Counted from the stretch's first letter, positions 23,791 to 33,170 are shown. The stretch: DNA of 57,290 nucleotides from Glycomyces algeriensis (GCF_027622855.1 NZ_JAPZVR010000024.1:1-57290), one strand, 5' to 3'. Notes: generated by a model not told the origin, from the letters alone. Numbers and translations: made by a program.

Positions 23791-25884
23791 GTGTCGCTGC
23801 GCTCACGGCTCACCACGGCGTTCCTCGTCGTCGTGCTCGGGCCGGTCCTGGTGGGGGCCGTCTTCGTCGCTGCCGTCATGTCCCATCTGGCGGACTCCCG
23901 CGGGGAGGCCCTGGCCAACTCGGCGGTGACGATGGTCGACTCGACCCTCGGCACCATCTGCGAGCGCATCCAGGCTTCGGCGGCGGCGGTGGCATTGAAC
24001 TACCGTAACGGCGATCAGGAGAACGCGGTCGAAATGGCGCAACTCCTCGTCGACCGGGCGGTGGTCGACGGCGTGGTCTTCTCGAGCCTCGCGTCCGTCA
24101 GCACCAGCCCGGGCACCGACATCGGCGCCGAGGCCCCCGACGGCTCCTGGGTCGACTGCGGCGAGACCGCGGTCTACGCCGGGGCGGGCCCGATCGTGGC
24201 GCTCGGCGCGCAGGCCGAGGTCCAGAACGCCGACGGCTCCACGTCGGTGTTCACCGCCTTCCGCGAGGTCGACCAGACGTTCCTGGCCCGCCTCGCCCGC
24301 GTCGCGGACGCCGACCTCATCCTCCAGGACTCCCGCGCCGTCCCGCTCCAGGTCGGCAGCGCCGACGCCGGGCGCTGGGACTTCACGGACTCGTTCCTGC
24401 CCTTGAGCATCGGCACGGTCGCCACGGACGTCACCCCGATGTACTGGACGCTCGCCGCGATGGTCACCGCCTCGGCGTTCTGCGCGGTCGGCCTCGCCGC
24501 CTGGCTCGCCCGCTCGACCACGCGGCCGCTCGCGGAGCTCTCGGCCGCCGCCGAGCGCGTGGCCCAGGGCGACCTCAACGTGCGCGTCCCGGTGCACGGG
24601 CGCGACGAGGTCGCGCAGCTCGCGTTCGCGTTCAACCGCATGACCGCCCAGACCCAGTCGTACGTCAACGCCCTCACGGCCTCCCGCGACCAGATGCGCG
24701 GCCAGCTCGGCCGCCTCGGCCAGACCCTCACCGCGACCCTCGACCTCGACCGCATCCTGGAGGTCATCCTCGACACGGCGATGGTGACGGCCGGGGCCGA
24801 GGCCGGGGTCATCATGCTCGTCGACGTGGACGACGCCGACCAGCTCCGCGAGCGCGCCGGCGAGGGCGACCTCGGCATCACCGAGCCCGCGAGCATCCGC
24901 ATCGGCGAGGGGATCATCGGCGCGATCGCCGCGGGCGGCGTCCCCGCCCACGGCCGCATCGTCGACGGCCGCTTCGAAGGCCACGCCCGCGCCGACACCG
25001 AACCGGACGCCCACACGATCGTCGCGGTGCCGTTCAGCGGGCGTCAGCCCGTTGACCATGAGTGGAGTAGCGGACGCCAGCCCGTCGACCATGACAGCGG
25101 CCGCCTGCCGCCGGAGCAGGAGCGCGGCCGGGGCGTCCAGCCCTCCGACCAGTCGCGGAGCGTCCGGCGGGCCGAGTACGACCGGTCCCGTGCCGGCGAA
25201 GGCGAGTACGGCGGCGCGCCGCGCACCGACGCGGGCGTCCTCGGCGTGCTCGTCCTCTACAACCGGATCGGCGGGGACGAGTTCGAATCGGGCGACGTCG
25301 ACACGCTGCGGACCTTCGCCGGGCAGGCCTCGGTCGCGGTCGAGAACGTCCTCCTGCACCGCCACGCCGAGCGGCTGAGCCTCACCGATCCCCTCACGGG
25401 CCTGTGGAACTACCGGTTCATGCAGACCTCGCTGCGCCGCGAGGCCGAGCGGTCCCGCCGCTACCAGCGGCCCTCCGCGCTCCTCGCGATCGACCTCGAC
25501 CGCTTCAAGGACGTCAACGACACCTACGGCCACCCGGTCGGCGACCAGGTCCTCATCGAGCTCGCGCGCCGCATCACCGGCCAGATCCGCGAAGTCGACC
25601 TCGCGTTCCGCCACGGCGGCGAGGAGTTCATGGTCCTGCTGCCGGAGACCGACGCGGTCGGCGCCTCGGCGGTCGCCGAGCGGCTCGGCAAAGCGGTCAA
25701 CGCCCGCAAGTTCAAGGTCAACGACGCCTCGGGCGGGCGCGAACTCGGCATCACCGTCTCCATCGGCATCGCCGTCCTCGGGGAGCACGCCGACACGGCC
25801 ACCGGCGTGCTCGCGGCCGCCGACGAGGCGCTCTACGCCGCCAAGGCGGGCGGGCGCGACACCTGGCGGGTCGCGGCGGCCTGA
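23791..25884 (+). CDS. membrane GGDEF diguanylate cyclase with HAMP and GAF domains
   Basis: 697 residues: transmembrane segment (about 10-32), extracytoplasmic sensing region, second transmembrane segment (about 215-240), HAMP (LARSTTRPLAELSAAAERVA), GAF domain (about 320-520) and a C-terminal GGDEF domain. The active site is GGEEF (609-613), and the I-site RxxD (REVD) sits five residues before it, so it should make c-di-GMP with product inhibition. The GAF domain carries an insertion with an 11-residue tandem duplication (SGRQPVDH twice). GTG 23791 follows GAGGGGG. It interrupts the otherwise Rv0991c-Rv0995-like order. Confidence 0.9.
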   Translation: MSLRSRLTTAFLVVVLGPVLVGAVFVAAVMSHLADSRGEALANSAVTMVDSTLGTICERIQASAAAVALNYRNGDQENAVEMAQLLVDRAVVDGVVFSSLASVSTSPGTDIGAEAPDGSWVDCGETAVYAGAGPIVALGAQAEVQNADGSTSVFTAFREVDQTFLARLARVADADLILQDSRAVPLQVGSADAGRWDFTDSFLPLSIGTVATDVTPMYWTLAAMVTASAFCAVGLAAWLARSTTRPLAELSAAAERVAQGDLNVRVPVHGRDEVAQLAFAFNRMTAQTQSYVNALTASRDQMRGQLGRLGQTLTATLDLDRILEVILDTAMVTAGAEAGVIMLVDVDDADQLRERAGEGDLGITEPASIRIGEGIIGAIAAGGVPAHGRIVDGRFEGHARADTEPDAHTIVAVPFSGRQPVDHEWSSGRQPVDHDSGRLPPEQERGRGVQPSDQSRSVRRAEYDRSRAGEGEYGGAPRTDAGVLGVLVLYNRIGGDEFESGDVDTLRTFAGQASVAVENVLLHRHAERLSLTDPLTGLWNYRFMQTSLRREAERSRRYQRPSALLAIDLDRFKDVNDTYGHPVGDQVLIELARRITGQIREVDLAFRHGGEEFMVLLPETDAVGASAVAERLGKAVNARKFKVNDASGGRELGITVSIGIAVLGEHADTATGVLAAADEALYAAKAGGRDTWRVAAA
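25036..25094 (+). repeat. in-frame tandem duplication in the GAF-domain insertion
   Basis: Two 26-base copies, 25036-25061 and 25069-25094, with a 33-base period (11 codons), both encoding SGRQPVDH. A more divergent copy may follow as GRGVQPSDQS. The insertion is rich in Arg, Gln, Ser and Glu and is probably disordered. Confidence 0.6.
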
Positions 25885-26050
25885 GCGCCGCCCACCTGGG
25901 CGCCGGCACGGCGGGCCGCGATCCGGGAACCCCTGCAGGCCTTCGCAGCAGCGACCGGCGGCCCCGACCCCCGGCCGGGCGGACCACCCGACATGAACGT
26001 TCACCCGTTGTTCGGCAGGGTGGCTGACCGCCGACGCAGCGTGTGCACGC

Positions 26051-26062
26051 TACCCTCGCGGT
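26051..26062 (+). promoter_or_regulatory. leaderless -10 box of galU
   Basis: TACCCT, six bases, then ATG 26063. No ribosome-binding site precedes the ATG. Confidence 0.4.
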
Positions 26063-26953
26063 ATGTCAGCAACCGCGCCCCGCGCCACGAAAGCCGTAAT
26101 CCCCGCGGCTGGCTTCGCCACCCGCTTCCTGCCGGTCACCAAGGCGATCCCCAAGGAACTCCTGCCGATCGTCGACAAGCCGGTCCTCCAGTACATCGTG
26201 GAGGAGGCCGCCGCCGCCGGCGCCGACGACGTCACGCTCGTCACCGCCCCCGGCAAAGACGCCATGATCGACTACTTCGACGCCCGCGCCGACCTCGACA
26301 ACGCCCTCAAGGCCAAGGGCAAGGACGCGATGCTCGCCAAGGTCAAGGCCCCCGAGAGCATCGCCGAGATGACCGCCATCCGCCAGGGCGGCGCCAAGGG
26401 CCTCGGCCACGCCGTCGGCCGCGCCGCCGGCCACGTCGGCGACGAGCCCTTCGCGGTCCTCCTCGGCGACGAGTGGTGCCACCTCGACGACAAGCTCCTG
26501 CCGCGCATGATCGACCTCCAGGCCGAGACCGGCGGCATCGTCCTCGCCCTCATCGAGGTCCCCGAGGACCAGGTCTCCCGCTACGGCGTCGCCGCCGTGC
26601 GGCCCACCGACGCCGAGGACGTCGTCGAAGTGACCGGCCTCGTCGAGAAGCCGGCCGTCGAGGACGCGCCCTCGAACCTGATCCTCATCGGACGCTACGT
26701 CCTCCCCGGGGCGATCTTCCCCGTGCTCGAGGAGACCGAGCCGGGCAGCGGCGGCGAGATCCAACTCACCGACGCCATGGAGACCATGCGCGCCAAGGGG
26801 ACCCCGGTCCACGCAGTCGTCTTCCGTGGCCGCCGCTACGACACCGGCGAGCCCGTCGCGTACCTCCAGACGCTGGTCGAGCTCGCAACCCAGCGGGACG
26901 ACTTGCCCGGCTTCAACGCCTGGCTGCGCGAATTCAGTGCGACACTTGACTGA
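26063..26953 (+). CDS. galU: UTP-glucose-1-phosphate uridylyltransferase
   Basis: 296 residues. Makes UDP-glucose for cell-envelope and trehalose metabolism. The nucleotide-binding signature is clear near residue 12 (IPAAGFATRFLPVTKAIPKE) with the LLPIVDKP motif after it. The LGD motif reads LLGDEWCHL, slightly unusual where many relatives have LGDD. Near the end VEKP, IGRYVL and GGEIQLTDA fit the family. Corresponds to Rv0993 in the conserved block. It is followed by moeA after 54 bases. Confidence 0.93.
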   Translation: MSATAPRATKAVIPAAGFATRFLPVTKAIPKELLPIVDKPVLQYIVEEAAAAGADDVTLVTAPGKDAMIDYFDARADLDNALKAKGKDAMLAKVKAPESIAEMTAIRQGGAKGLGHAVGRAAGHVGDEPFAVLLGDEWCHLDDKLLPRMIDLQAETGGIVLALIEVPEDQVSRYGVAAVRPTDAEDVVEVTGLVEKPAVEDAPSNLILIGRYVLPGAIFPVLEETEPGSGGEIQLTDAMETMRAKGTPVHAVVFRGRRYDTGEPVAYLQTLVELATQRDDLPGFNAWLREFSATLD

Positions 26954-27007
26954 CCCGGCGACCGCGAGGCGGCGCTGAGAGGAACTTGACCGACGGGGGG
27001 ATGAGGA

Positions 27008-28246
27008 GTGAAGGGGACCGGCGAGGCGACACCATTGGCCGACTTCCTGGCGAAGGCGCTGGCCCTGGTGCGACCCCTGCCGCCGGTCGACATCGACATG
27101 ACCCAGTCCACCGGGTCGGTCCTGGCCGAGAACGCAGTGAATCCCGGCCCGCTCCCCGCCTTCGACTACGCCGCGATCGACGGCTACGCGTGCAACGGCG
27201 ACGACATCGCCGGCGCGAGCCCCGAACGCGGCGTGGGCCTCAAGGTCCTCGGCGACCTCGCCGCCTCGTCCTGGCGCCCCGTGCGCCTGGTCTCCGGCAC
27301 GTGCTTCTCCGTGGCCGCGGGCGCGGCCCTGCCGGTCGGCGCCGACATGGTCGTGCCCCTCGCGTGGACCGACGAGGGCATGGCCACGGTCGACGTCCGG
27401 CAGGTGCCGCGCCGCGGACACGGCGTGCGCCGCATGGGTTCCGAGCGCCCCTCGGGTGAGATCCTCGCCCACGAGGGCCGCCGCGTCACCCCCAACCTGA
27501 TCGGGCTCCTCGCCGCCGCCGGCATCGCCGACGTGGTCGTGCGGCCCACGCCCCGCGTGGTCGTGATCGCCACGGGCGATGAGCTCGTCGACACCGGCCG
27601 CCCCTCGCAGCCGGGCCAGCTCATCGACGTCAACTCCCACCTGGTCACCGCGGCGGCCTCCGAGGCGGGCGCGCACGCGTACCGCGTCGGCATCTGCGAC
27701 GACGAGCCGGACGCGCTCCGGTCGGTCCTCGACGACCAGATCCTCCGCGCCGACCTCGTCATCACCACCGGCGGCACGGGCCTGGGCCCGGGGGACATGG
27801 TGCGGCGCACCTTCTCCCGCGACGGCGCCGTCGACTTCAACCCGGTGGCCGTCTACCTCTGCGAGACCATGGGCTTCGGCACGATCGGCCCCGAGGAGGT
27901 GCCCGTGGTGTGCCTGCCCGGCGACCCCGTCGCGGCCACGATCGCGTTCGAGGTCATCGCCCGGCCGCTCATCCAGCGCCTCGCCGGGGCCGAGCCCGTT
28001 TTCCGGCCCAGCGTGCGCGCCAACCTGACCGAGCCCGTATCCTCACCGAGCGGGCTGCGCGAATTCCGGCCCGTCCGCGTCGCCGAGAGGCGCGGCGGCG
28101 GCTACACCGTCGCCCCGCTGGGAGCCACGTCCTACACGCTCTCCGGACTCGCCGAGGCGACCGGCCTCATGACGATCGGCGAGAACGCGACCCGGGTGCC
28201 CGCCGGTTCGACCGTAGACGTGCTGCTCCTGGACCGGAACCGATGA
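27008..28246 (+). CDS. moeA: molybdopterin molybdotransferase
   Basis: 412 residues. Inserts molybdate into adenylylated molybdopterin to form the molybdenum cofactor. Recognisable are FDYAAIDGYA near residue 55, GADMVVPL, VVVIATGDELV and the substrate-binding loop VITTGGTGLGPGDMV, then CLPGDPVAA. The GTG start follows GGGGGG. Corresponds to Rv0994 (moeA1) in the conserved order galU-moeA-rimJ. It ends 31 bases before the acetyltransferase gene. Confidence 0.93.
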   Translation: MKGTGEATPLADFLAKALALVRPLPPVDIDMTQSTGSVLAENAVNPGPLPAFDYAAIDGYACNGDDIAGASPERGVGLKVLGDLAASSWRPVRLVSGTCFSVAAGAALPVGADMVVPLAWTDEGMATVDVRQVPRRGHGVRRMGSERPSGEILAHEGRRVTPNLIGLLAAAGIADVVVRPTPRVVVIATGDELVDTGRPSQPGQLIDVNSHLVTAAASEAGAHAYRVGICDDEPDALRSVLDDQILRADLVITTGGTGLGPGDMVRRTFSRDGAVDFNPVAVYLCETMGFGTIGPEEVPVVCLPGDPVAATIAFEVIARPLIQRLAGAEPVFRPSVRANLTEPVSSPSGLREFRPVRVAERRGGGYTVAPLGATSYTLSGLAEATGLMTIGENATRVPAGSTVDVLLLDRNR

Positions 28247-28277
28247 TCTTCACGAACGACCCGCAGCTGGAACACGA

Positions 28278-28907
28278 ATGACCCTCTCCAACCCCGGTTG
28301 GCCCGTGCACCTGAACCACGGGGACGTCAGCGTCCGCCCCTTCCGACGCTCCGACGCCGCCCGCTGGTCGGACCTGCGCCGCGCCAACGAAGCCTGGCTC
28401 GCCCCTTGGGAACCCGGCACCGGCACCACCTGGCACGAAGCCCACTCGCCCGCGGCGTTCCGCGCGATGCTCCGCGGCCTCAAGCGCTCCATCAAGGACG
28501 GCACGAGCTGGCCCCTCGCCGTGTGCTGGCAGGGGCAGCTCGCGGGCGGCCTCACCGTCGGCAACATCGTGCGCCGCGCCTTCGGCTCCGCCTACGCCGG
28601 CTACTGGATCGACCGCGGCCACGCCGGGAAGGGCATCACGGCGACCGCGCTCGCGCTCGTCGTCGACCACGCCCTCACCGTCGGCCGCCTCCACCGCATC
28701 GAGGTGAACATCCGGCCCGAGAACGGCCCCTCGAACCGGGTCGCCGAGAAGCTCGGCCTGCGCCGCGAGGGCCTGCACAAGCGGTACCTCTACATCGACG
28801 GCGACTGGCGCGACCACTACGGGTACGCCGTCACCGCCGAGGAGATCGCCTCCGAGCGCATGATCGACCGCATGGCCCGCCTCGCCCGGACCGAAGCGGA
28901 GCATTGA
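28278..28907 (+). CDS. rimJ: GNAT N-acetyltransferase, RimJ/RimL type
   Basis: 209 residues. Acetyl-CoA-dependent N-acetyltransferase, probably acting on protein N-termini (RimJ-like), equivalent to Rv0995. The GNAT core is visible: YWIDRGHAGKGITATALALV (acetyl-CoA loop, R/Q-x-x-G-x-G/A type), RIEVNIRPENGPSNRVAEKL and GLRREGLHKRYLYIDGDWRD, the latter typical of the RimJ/RimL branch. Last gene of the galU block, followed by a stem-loop. Confidence 0.88.
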   Translation: MTLSNPGWPVHLNHGDVSVRPFRRSDAARWSDLRRANEAWLAPWEPGTGTTWHEAHSPAAFRAMLRGLKRSIKDGTSWPLAVCWQGQLAGGLTVGNIVRRAFGSAYAGYWIDRGHAGKGITATALALVVDHALTVGRLHRIEVNIRPENGPSNRVAEKLGLRREGLHKRYLYIDGDWRDHYGYAVTAEEIASERMIDRMARLARTEAEH

Positions 28908-28914
28908 ACGCCGC

Positions 28915-28947
28915 GCGGGCCCGGACCGGAAGCCGGTTCGGACCCGC
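28915..28947. terminator. hairpin between rimJ and map
   Basis: 15-base arms 28915-28929 and 28933-28947 (GCGGGCCCGGACCGG), with one mismatch and one G-T pair, and an AAG loop. It serves the convergent rimJ and map genes. Confidence 0.55.
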
Positions 28948-29015
28948 TGCGCAGTGCTTTCTCCGTTCGGGTCCCGCATCAGTCCTGACGCGGGCCCGCC
29001 TTGCCGCGCTTCGCT

Positions 29016-29789
29016 TTACACCTGGTCGCGGGCGGTGAGGACGATCGGCCCGTCCTCGGTGATCGCGATCGTGTGCTCCATGTGCGCCCCGCGCGAGCCG
29101 TCGGCGCTGCGCAGCGTCCACCCGTCCGGGTCGTAGACGATCTCGTCGGTGGACTGCAGGAACCACGGCTCGATCGCGATGACCAGGCCCGGCTTGAGCT
29201 TCATGCCCCGGCCCGGGCGGCCGTCGTTCGGGATGTGCGGGTCGCCGTGCATGGTCCGGCCCACGCCGTGCCCGCCGAACTGGGTGTTCACGCTGAGGCC
29301 GTCGCCGCGCGCCACGGTGGCGATCGCGTGCCCGATGTCCCCGATCTTGTTCCCGACCCGCGCCGCCCCGATGCCCGCCTCGAGGGCCCGCGCGGTCGTG
29401 TCGATGAGGTGCAGGTCGTGCTCGCTCGCGTTCCCGACGACGACCGACAGCGCCGAGTCCGCGACCCAGCCGTCCACTTCGGCCGCGAAGTCGAAGCTCA
29501 CCAGGTCGCCGTCCTGGATCTTGTAGTCGAACGGGAGGCCGTGCAGCACCGCGTCGTTCACCGAGGTGCACAGCACCTTCCCGAACGGGCTCGCGCCGAA
29601 CGACGGGTGGTAGTCCACGTAGCAGGAGACCGCCCCGGCCTCCTTGATGCGGCGCGCGACCAGGTCATCGAGTTCGAGCAGGTTCATGCCGACCTCGGCG
29701 GTCCGCTCCAGCTCGGAGAGGATCCCGGCCACGAAGCGGCCTGCCGGGCGCATCGCCTCGATCTCGGCGGGGGAGTAGTACTCGATCAT
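29016..29789 (-). CDS. map: methionine aminopeptidase, type I
   Basis: 257 residues. Removes the initiator methionine. Metal ligands are in place: Asp in VSFDFAAEVDGWVADSA (two positions), His in FGGHGVGRTMHGDPHIPN, Glu in IAIEPWF and Glu in AHMEHTIAITEDG. The N-terminus lacks the SH3-binding zinc extension of mycobacterial MapB, so it is the short cytosolic form. GAAGGA precedes ATG 29789. Single gene, convergent with rimJ. Confidence 0.93.
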   Translation of the reverse strand: MIEYYSPAEIEAMRPAGRFVAGILSELERTAEVGMNLLELDDLVARRIKEAGAVSCYVDYHPSFGASPFGKVLCTSVNDAVLHGLPFDYKIQDGDLVSFDFAAEVDGWVADSALSVVVGNASEHDLHLIDTTARALEAGIGAARVGNKIGDIGHAIATVARGDGLSVNTQFGGHGVGRTMHGDPHIPNDGRPGRGMKLKPGLVIAIEPWFLQSTDEIVYDPDGWTLRSADGSRGAHMEHTIAITEDGPIVLTARDQV

Positions 29790-29956
29790 GGCGGGTCCTT
29801 CGGAACTCGTGCAGCGGTGTCCCCTCCATCATCACCGCTCGCGCCCGCCGCCGCCGAGAGCCCCCGCAAACTGCGACCGCCGAGACATCCCATCATCCTG
29901 TAAGGGCCCAGGTCACGCCGGTTGACAATCGTTAACGTGCAGGCCGGGGCAGGGGT

Positions 29957-29968
29957 TAGGCTCTGGCC
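29957..29968 (+). promoter_or_regulatory. leaderless -10 box of purK
   Basis: TAGGCT, six bases, then GTG 29969, with no ribosome-binding site. A TTGACA further up at 29922-29927 is too distant (29 bases) to be its -35. Confidence 0.45.
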
Positions 29969-31102
29969 GTGGACGCCGCGACGCAACTTCCGACGGTGGG
30001 CATGATCGGCGCCGGTCAGCTCGCCCGCATGACCCACCAGGCCGCCATCGCCCTCGGGCAGAGCCTCAGAGTGCTCGCCGGGGACCCGGCCGAGAGCGCC
30101 GCGGTCGTCACCCCCGCGACCGTCTTCGGCGACTACCGGAACGTCGACGACCTCCGCGCCTTCGCCAAGGGCTGCACCGTGGTCACCTTCGACCACGAGC
30201 ACGTCCCGCAGGACGCCCTCCGCGCCCTCGCCGCCGAAGGCGTCGAAGTCCAGCCGCGCCCCGAGGCCCTGCTCTACGCCCAGGACAAGCAGGCCATGCG
30301 CACCCGCCTCGCCGGGCTCGGCCTGCCCCAGCCCCGCTGGGCCCCCGTCGACTCCATCTCCGACGTCGAGGCCTTCGGCCTCCCCTGCGTCCTCAAGGCC
30401 GCCACCGGCGGCTACGACGGCAAGGGCGTGTGGATGATCGACACGCCCGGCGACGCGCAGGCCGTGCTCGCCTCCGGCATCCGCCTCATCGCCGAGGAGC
30501 GCATGGCCCTCCAGCGCGAGCTCGCGGTCCAGATCGCCCGCTCCCCGCGCGGCGAGACCGCCGTCTACCCCGTCGTCGAGACCGTCCAGACCGGCGGCAT
30601 CTGCACCGAGGTCATCGCCCCCGCCCCGCACCTGAGCGACGAGACCGCCGCCGAGGCCCGCCGCATCGCCGAGACGATCGCGAAGGACCTCGACGTGTGC
30701 GGCATGCTCGCCGTCGAGCTCTTCCAGACCTCCAAGGGCCTCTTCGTCAACGAACTCGCCATGCGCGCCCACAACTCCGGCCACTGGACCATCGAAGGCG
30801 CCCGCACCAGCCAGTTCGAGCAGCACCTCCGCGCCGTCCTCGACTACCCGCTCGGCTCCACCGAGACCGCCGCGCCGTACACCGTGATGGCCAACGTCCT
30901 CGGCGGCGCCCCCGGCGGCCCCCGCATCGACGAGCGCCTCCAGCACCTCCTCGCCGAGGACCCGGGCGCGCACGTCCACCTCTACGGCAAGGCCGTGCGC
31001 CCCGGCCGCAAGATCGGCCACGTCACGGTCTGCGGCGACGACCCCGACGTGCTGCGGCACCGCGCCCTGCGGGCCGCGAAATGGCTCCAGGAAGGCGAGT
31101 AA
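29969..31102 (+). CDS. purK: N5-carboxyaminoimidazole ribonucleotide synthase
   Basis: 377 residues of the ATP-grasp fold. Uses ATP and bicarbonate to carboxylate AIR in purine synthesis. Signature segments: [17 protein letters not shown] at the N-terminus, [12 protein letters not shown] (P-loop of the grasp fold), [11 protein letters not shown] and [17 protein letters not shown]. The GTG start fits a leaderless transcript. Its stop overlaps the purE start (TAATG), so the two successive steps are co-translated. Confidence 0.94.
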   Translation: MDAATQLPTVGMIGAGQLARMTHQAAIALGQSLRVLAGDPAESAAVVTPATVFGDYRNVDDLRAFAKGCTVVTFDHEHVPQDALRALAAEGVEVQPRPEALLYAQDKQAMRTRLAGLGLPQPRWAPVDSISDVEAFGLPCVLKAATGGYDGKGVWMIDTPGDAQAVLASGIRLIAEERMALQRELAVQIARSPRGETAVYPVVETVQTGGICTEVIAPAPHLSDETAAEARRIAETIAKDLDVCGMLAVELFQTSKGLFVNELAMRAHNSGHWTIEGARTSQFEQHLRAVLDYPLGSTETAAPYTVMANVLGGAPGGPRIDERLQHLLAEDPGAHVHLYGKAVRPGRKIGHVTVCGDDPDVLRHRALRAAKWLQEGE

Positions 31103-31614
31103 TGGCAGAGCAGCACCCCCGGGTCGGCGTCATCATGGGCTCCGACTCCGACTGGCCCACCATGGAACCGGCCACCGAAGTCCTCGCCGAGTTCGGCGTC
31201 CCCTTCGAGGTCCGCGTCGTCTCCGCCCACCGCACCCCCCACGGCATGCTCAACTACGCCGACTCCGCCGCCTCCCGCGGCCTCCAGGTCATCATCGCGG
31301 GCGCCGGCGGCGCCGCCCACCTCCCCGGCATGGTCGCCTCCGCGACGCCGCTGCCCGTGATCGGCGTCCCCGTCCCCCTCAAGTACCTCGACGGCATGGA
31401 CTCCCTCATGTCGATCGTCCAGATGCCCGCCGGCATCCCCGTCGCCACCGTCTCCATCGCCGGCGCCAAGAACGCCGGCCTCCTCGCCCTCCGCATCCTC
31501 GGCTCCGCCGACGAGGCCCTCCGCGCCAAGCTCTCGGACTACCAGGTCGACCTCGAGCGCATGGTCACCGAGAAGGACGCCAACCTCCGCTACCGCCTCG
31601 CCCACCCCGAGTAG
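31102..31614 (+). CDS. purE: N5-carboxyaminoimidazole ribonucleotide mutase
   Basis: 170 residues. Moves the carboxyl group of N5-CAIR to give CAIR, the step after PurK. All class I PurE motifs are present: [23 protein letters not shown] with the catalytic His, and [20 protein letters not shown]. The start codon shares one base with the purK stop. The C-terminus ends in RLAHPE, as is usual in actinobacteria. Confidence 0.95.
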   Translation: MAEQHPRVGVIMGSDSDWPTMEPATEVLAEFGVPFEVRVVSAHRTPHGMLNYADSAASRGLQVIIAGAGGAAHLPGMVASATPLPVIGVPVPLKYLDGMDSLMSIVQMPAGIPVATVSIAGAKNAGLLALRILGSADEALRAKLSDYQVDLERMVTEKDANLRYRLAHPE

Positions 31615-31655
31615 CGCGAACCGGAAACCCGCTGTCCCGGCGGCGGCATCCGCCT

Positions 31656-31667
31656 TAGACTCGCGAT
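31656..31667 (+). promoter_or_regulatory. leaderless -10 box of the RidA-family gene
   Basis: TAGACT, six bases, then GTG 31668. Confidence 0.45.
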
Positions 31668-32057
31668 GTGGCTGACACCGAACTGCACCCCACCGGGGGA
31701 TACGAGCATGTGACCGTGGTCGAGTCCGGGCGGCTCGCGATGCTCGCCGGGCAGTGCCCCGTCGACGCCGAGCAGCAGGTCGTCGGCATCGGGGACCTCG
31801 ACGTCCAGATCGACCAGACCGCCGCCAACTGCCTCGCCGCGCTCGCCTCGGTCGGCGCCGGAGCCGACGACGTCGTCCGCTCCGTCGTCTACGTGGTCAG
31901 CGCCGACAGCGCCGTGGTCGGCGCCGCCTGGCACCGCTTCGCCGAGCAGACCGAACTCGCCACGGCGTTCAAGGCCGCGAGCACCGTCGTCGGCGTGACC
32001 GCGCTCGGCTACCCCGGCCAGCTCGTCGAGGTCGACCTCACCGCACGGCTCCCTTAA
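31668..32057 (+). CDS. RidA-family (YjgF/YER057c) protein
   Basis: 129 residues. RidA proteins form trimers that hydrolyse reactive enamine/imine intermediates. Segments typical of the family: LAMLAGQCPVDAEQQVVGIG, VQIDQTAANCLAALASVGAG, VVRSVVYVV and a C-terminal GQLVEVDLTA. The conserved Arg of canonical RidA (usually in a C-terminal R.....VE segment) is not evident, so this may be a non-canonical Rid subfamily. The start follows a TAGACT box. A long hairpin terminates the gene. Confidence 0.85.
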   Translation: MADTELHPTGGYEHVTVVESGRLAMLAGQCPVDAEQQVVGIGDLDVQIDQTAANCLAALASVGAGADDVVRSVVYVVSADSAVVGAAWHRFAEQTELATAFKAASTVVGVTALGYPGQLVEVDLTARLP

Positions 32058-32063
32058 GCACCG

Positions 32064-32102
32064 CGAGAGCCGGGCACCGCTGATCGCGGTGCCCGGCTCT
32101 CG
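32064..32102 (+). terminator. 17-bp stem terminator
   Basis: Perfect arms 32064-32080 and 32086-32102 (CGAGAGCCGGGCACCGC) with a TGATC loop, just after the RidA-family gene. Confidence 0.75.
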
Positions 32103-32180
32103 TATGCGCGCCTTCGCTCGTGACGACACCGGCGCTGCTTCGCACGTCAAGGTCCGCTCGTGACAGGCCCTGCTTCGCGA

Positions 32181-32621
32181 CTAACGCTCACTGTCGGGAC
32201 GGCGGCCGAAGATCCGGCGGTCCGCCTCCGCGATCCGCACGTCGTTGATGCTCGCCTCGCGGCGGGCCATCAGCCCATCCCCGGTGAACTCCCACAGCTC
32301 GTTTCCGTAGCTGCGCCACCACTGGACCTCGTCGTCGTGCCACTCGTACTGGAACTTCACGGCGATCCGGTTCTCGGTGAACGCCCACAGCTCCTTCCGC
32401 AGCGCGTACTCGTGCTCCCGCGCCCACTTGGCCGTGAGGAACCGCTCGATCGCCTCACGACCCTCGAGAAAATCGGAGCGGTTGCGCCACACCGAATCAG
32501 GCGTATAGGCGAGCGCCACGCGCGCGGGGTCGCGAGTGTTCCACCCGTCTTCGGCCGCCTGCACCTTGGCGGCGGCGGACTCGGCGGTGAACGGCGGCAA
32601 CGGAGGACGGGTCTCTGACAT
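32181..32621 (-). CDS. DUF1348 (SnoaL/NTF2-like) protein
   Basis: 146 residues of the nuclear-transport-factor-2-like fold, DUF1348 branch: [60 protein letters not shown] and [19 protein letters not shown] are hallmarks. Small cytosolic protein of unknown activity, often found beside redox or stress genes. AAGGAAC lies before ATG 32621. It follows the HPP and AhpD-like genes on the same strand and may belong to their transcription unit. Confidence 0.88.
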   Translation of the reverse strand: MSETRPPLPPFTAESAAAKVQAAEDGWNTRDPARVALAYTPDSVWRNRSDFLEGREAIERFLTAKWAREHEYALRKELWAFTENRIAVKFQYEWHDDEVQWWRSYGNELWEFTGDGLMARREASINDVRIAEADRRIFGRRPDSER

Positions 32622-32678
32622 GAGGATGTTCCTTTCTGGACGGCGCTCGGCGAGCGCCGGGTACGGGTATTTCGGGGG

Positions 32679-33170
32679 TCACCACCACTGCGTCGGATAC
32701 CGGTGCGCGGGAAGCACTCTGCCCAGCGCCCAGCCGACGAGCACCGTGGCGGCGCTGGCGAGCAGGATCGGGTCGAGGAGGAACCACACGGACGGTCCGG
32801 TCGCGCCGATGAGCGCGGCGGTCGCCGTCGCGGGCGGGTGTGGGGCCTTGAGGAGCAGCATCGGCGCGGTCGTCAGCCCCGCCGCGATCGCGGCGGTCCA
32901 GATCGACGGGCCCATGATCGCGACCGCCGCCAGGCCCACGACTCCGGCGCTGAGCTGGCCGAGCAGCATCGCGCGCGGTTGCGCGAACGGCGCTTTGGGT
33001 GCGATGGCGATGATGCCGACGGCGGCGACCCACGGCAGTGCGAACACCGCTGTGCCGGTGGTGGCCTGGAGTGCGGCGAGTGCGAGCAGCCCGACGAGGC
33101 CGGCGATCGTCGGCACGACCACCTTTGTCCAACTGGCCGTGGTGGTCTGGGTTTTCAGGGGCGGATTCAT
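32679..33170 (-). CDS. HPP-family membrane protein
   Basis: 163 residues with about four transmembrane segments and the family's namesake motif in LLLKAPHPPATATAALIGA. HPP proteins are integral membrane proteins; some act in nitrite transport in phototrophs, others are uncharacterised. ATG 33170 is chosen because GGAGAG precedes it and the sequence upstream is low-complexity Ser/Thr/Pro. Located between the DUF1348 and AhpD-like genes and probably co-transcribed with them. Confidence 0.85.
   Translation of the reverse strand: MNPPLKTQTTTASWTKVVVPTIAGLVGLLALAALQATTGTAVFALPWVAAVGIIAIAPKAPFAQPRAMLLGQLSAGVVGLAAVAIMGPSIWTAAIAAGLTTAPMLLLKAPHPPATATAALIGATGPSVWFLLDPILLASAATVLVGWALGRVLPAHRYPTQWW

Noticed and set aside
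29922..29936. TTGACA and the GTTGAC/GTTAAC dyad upstream of purK as a promoter or purine operator
   Set aside because: TTGACA is 29 bases from the TAGGCT box and no -10 exists at 17 bases; the dyad is imperfect and short.
32113..32181. Two imperfect copies of a CGCTCGTGAC...GCTTCGC segment
   Set aside because: Short, with several differences, and placed between genes without any other feature; could be chance in GC-rich DNA.
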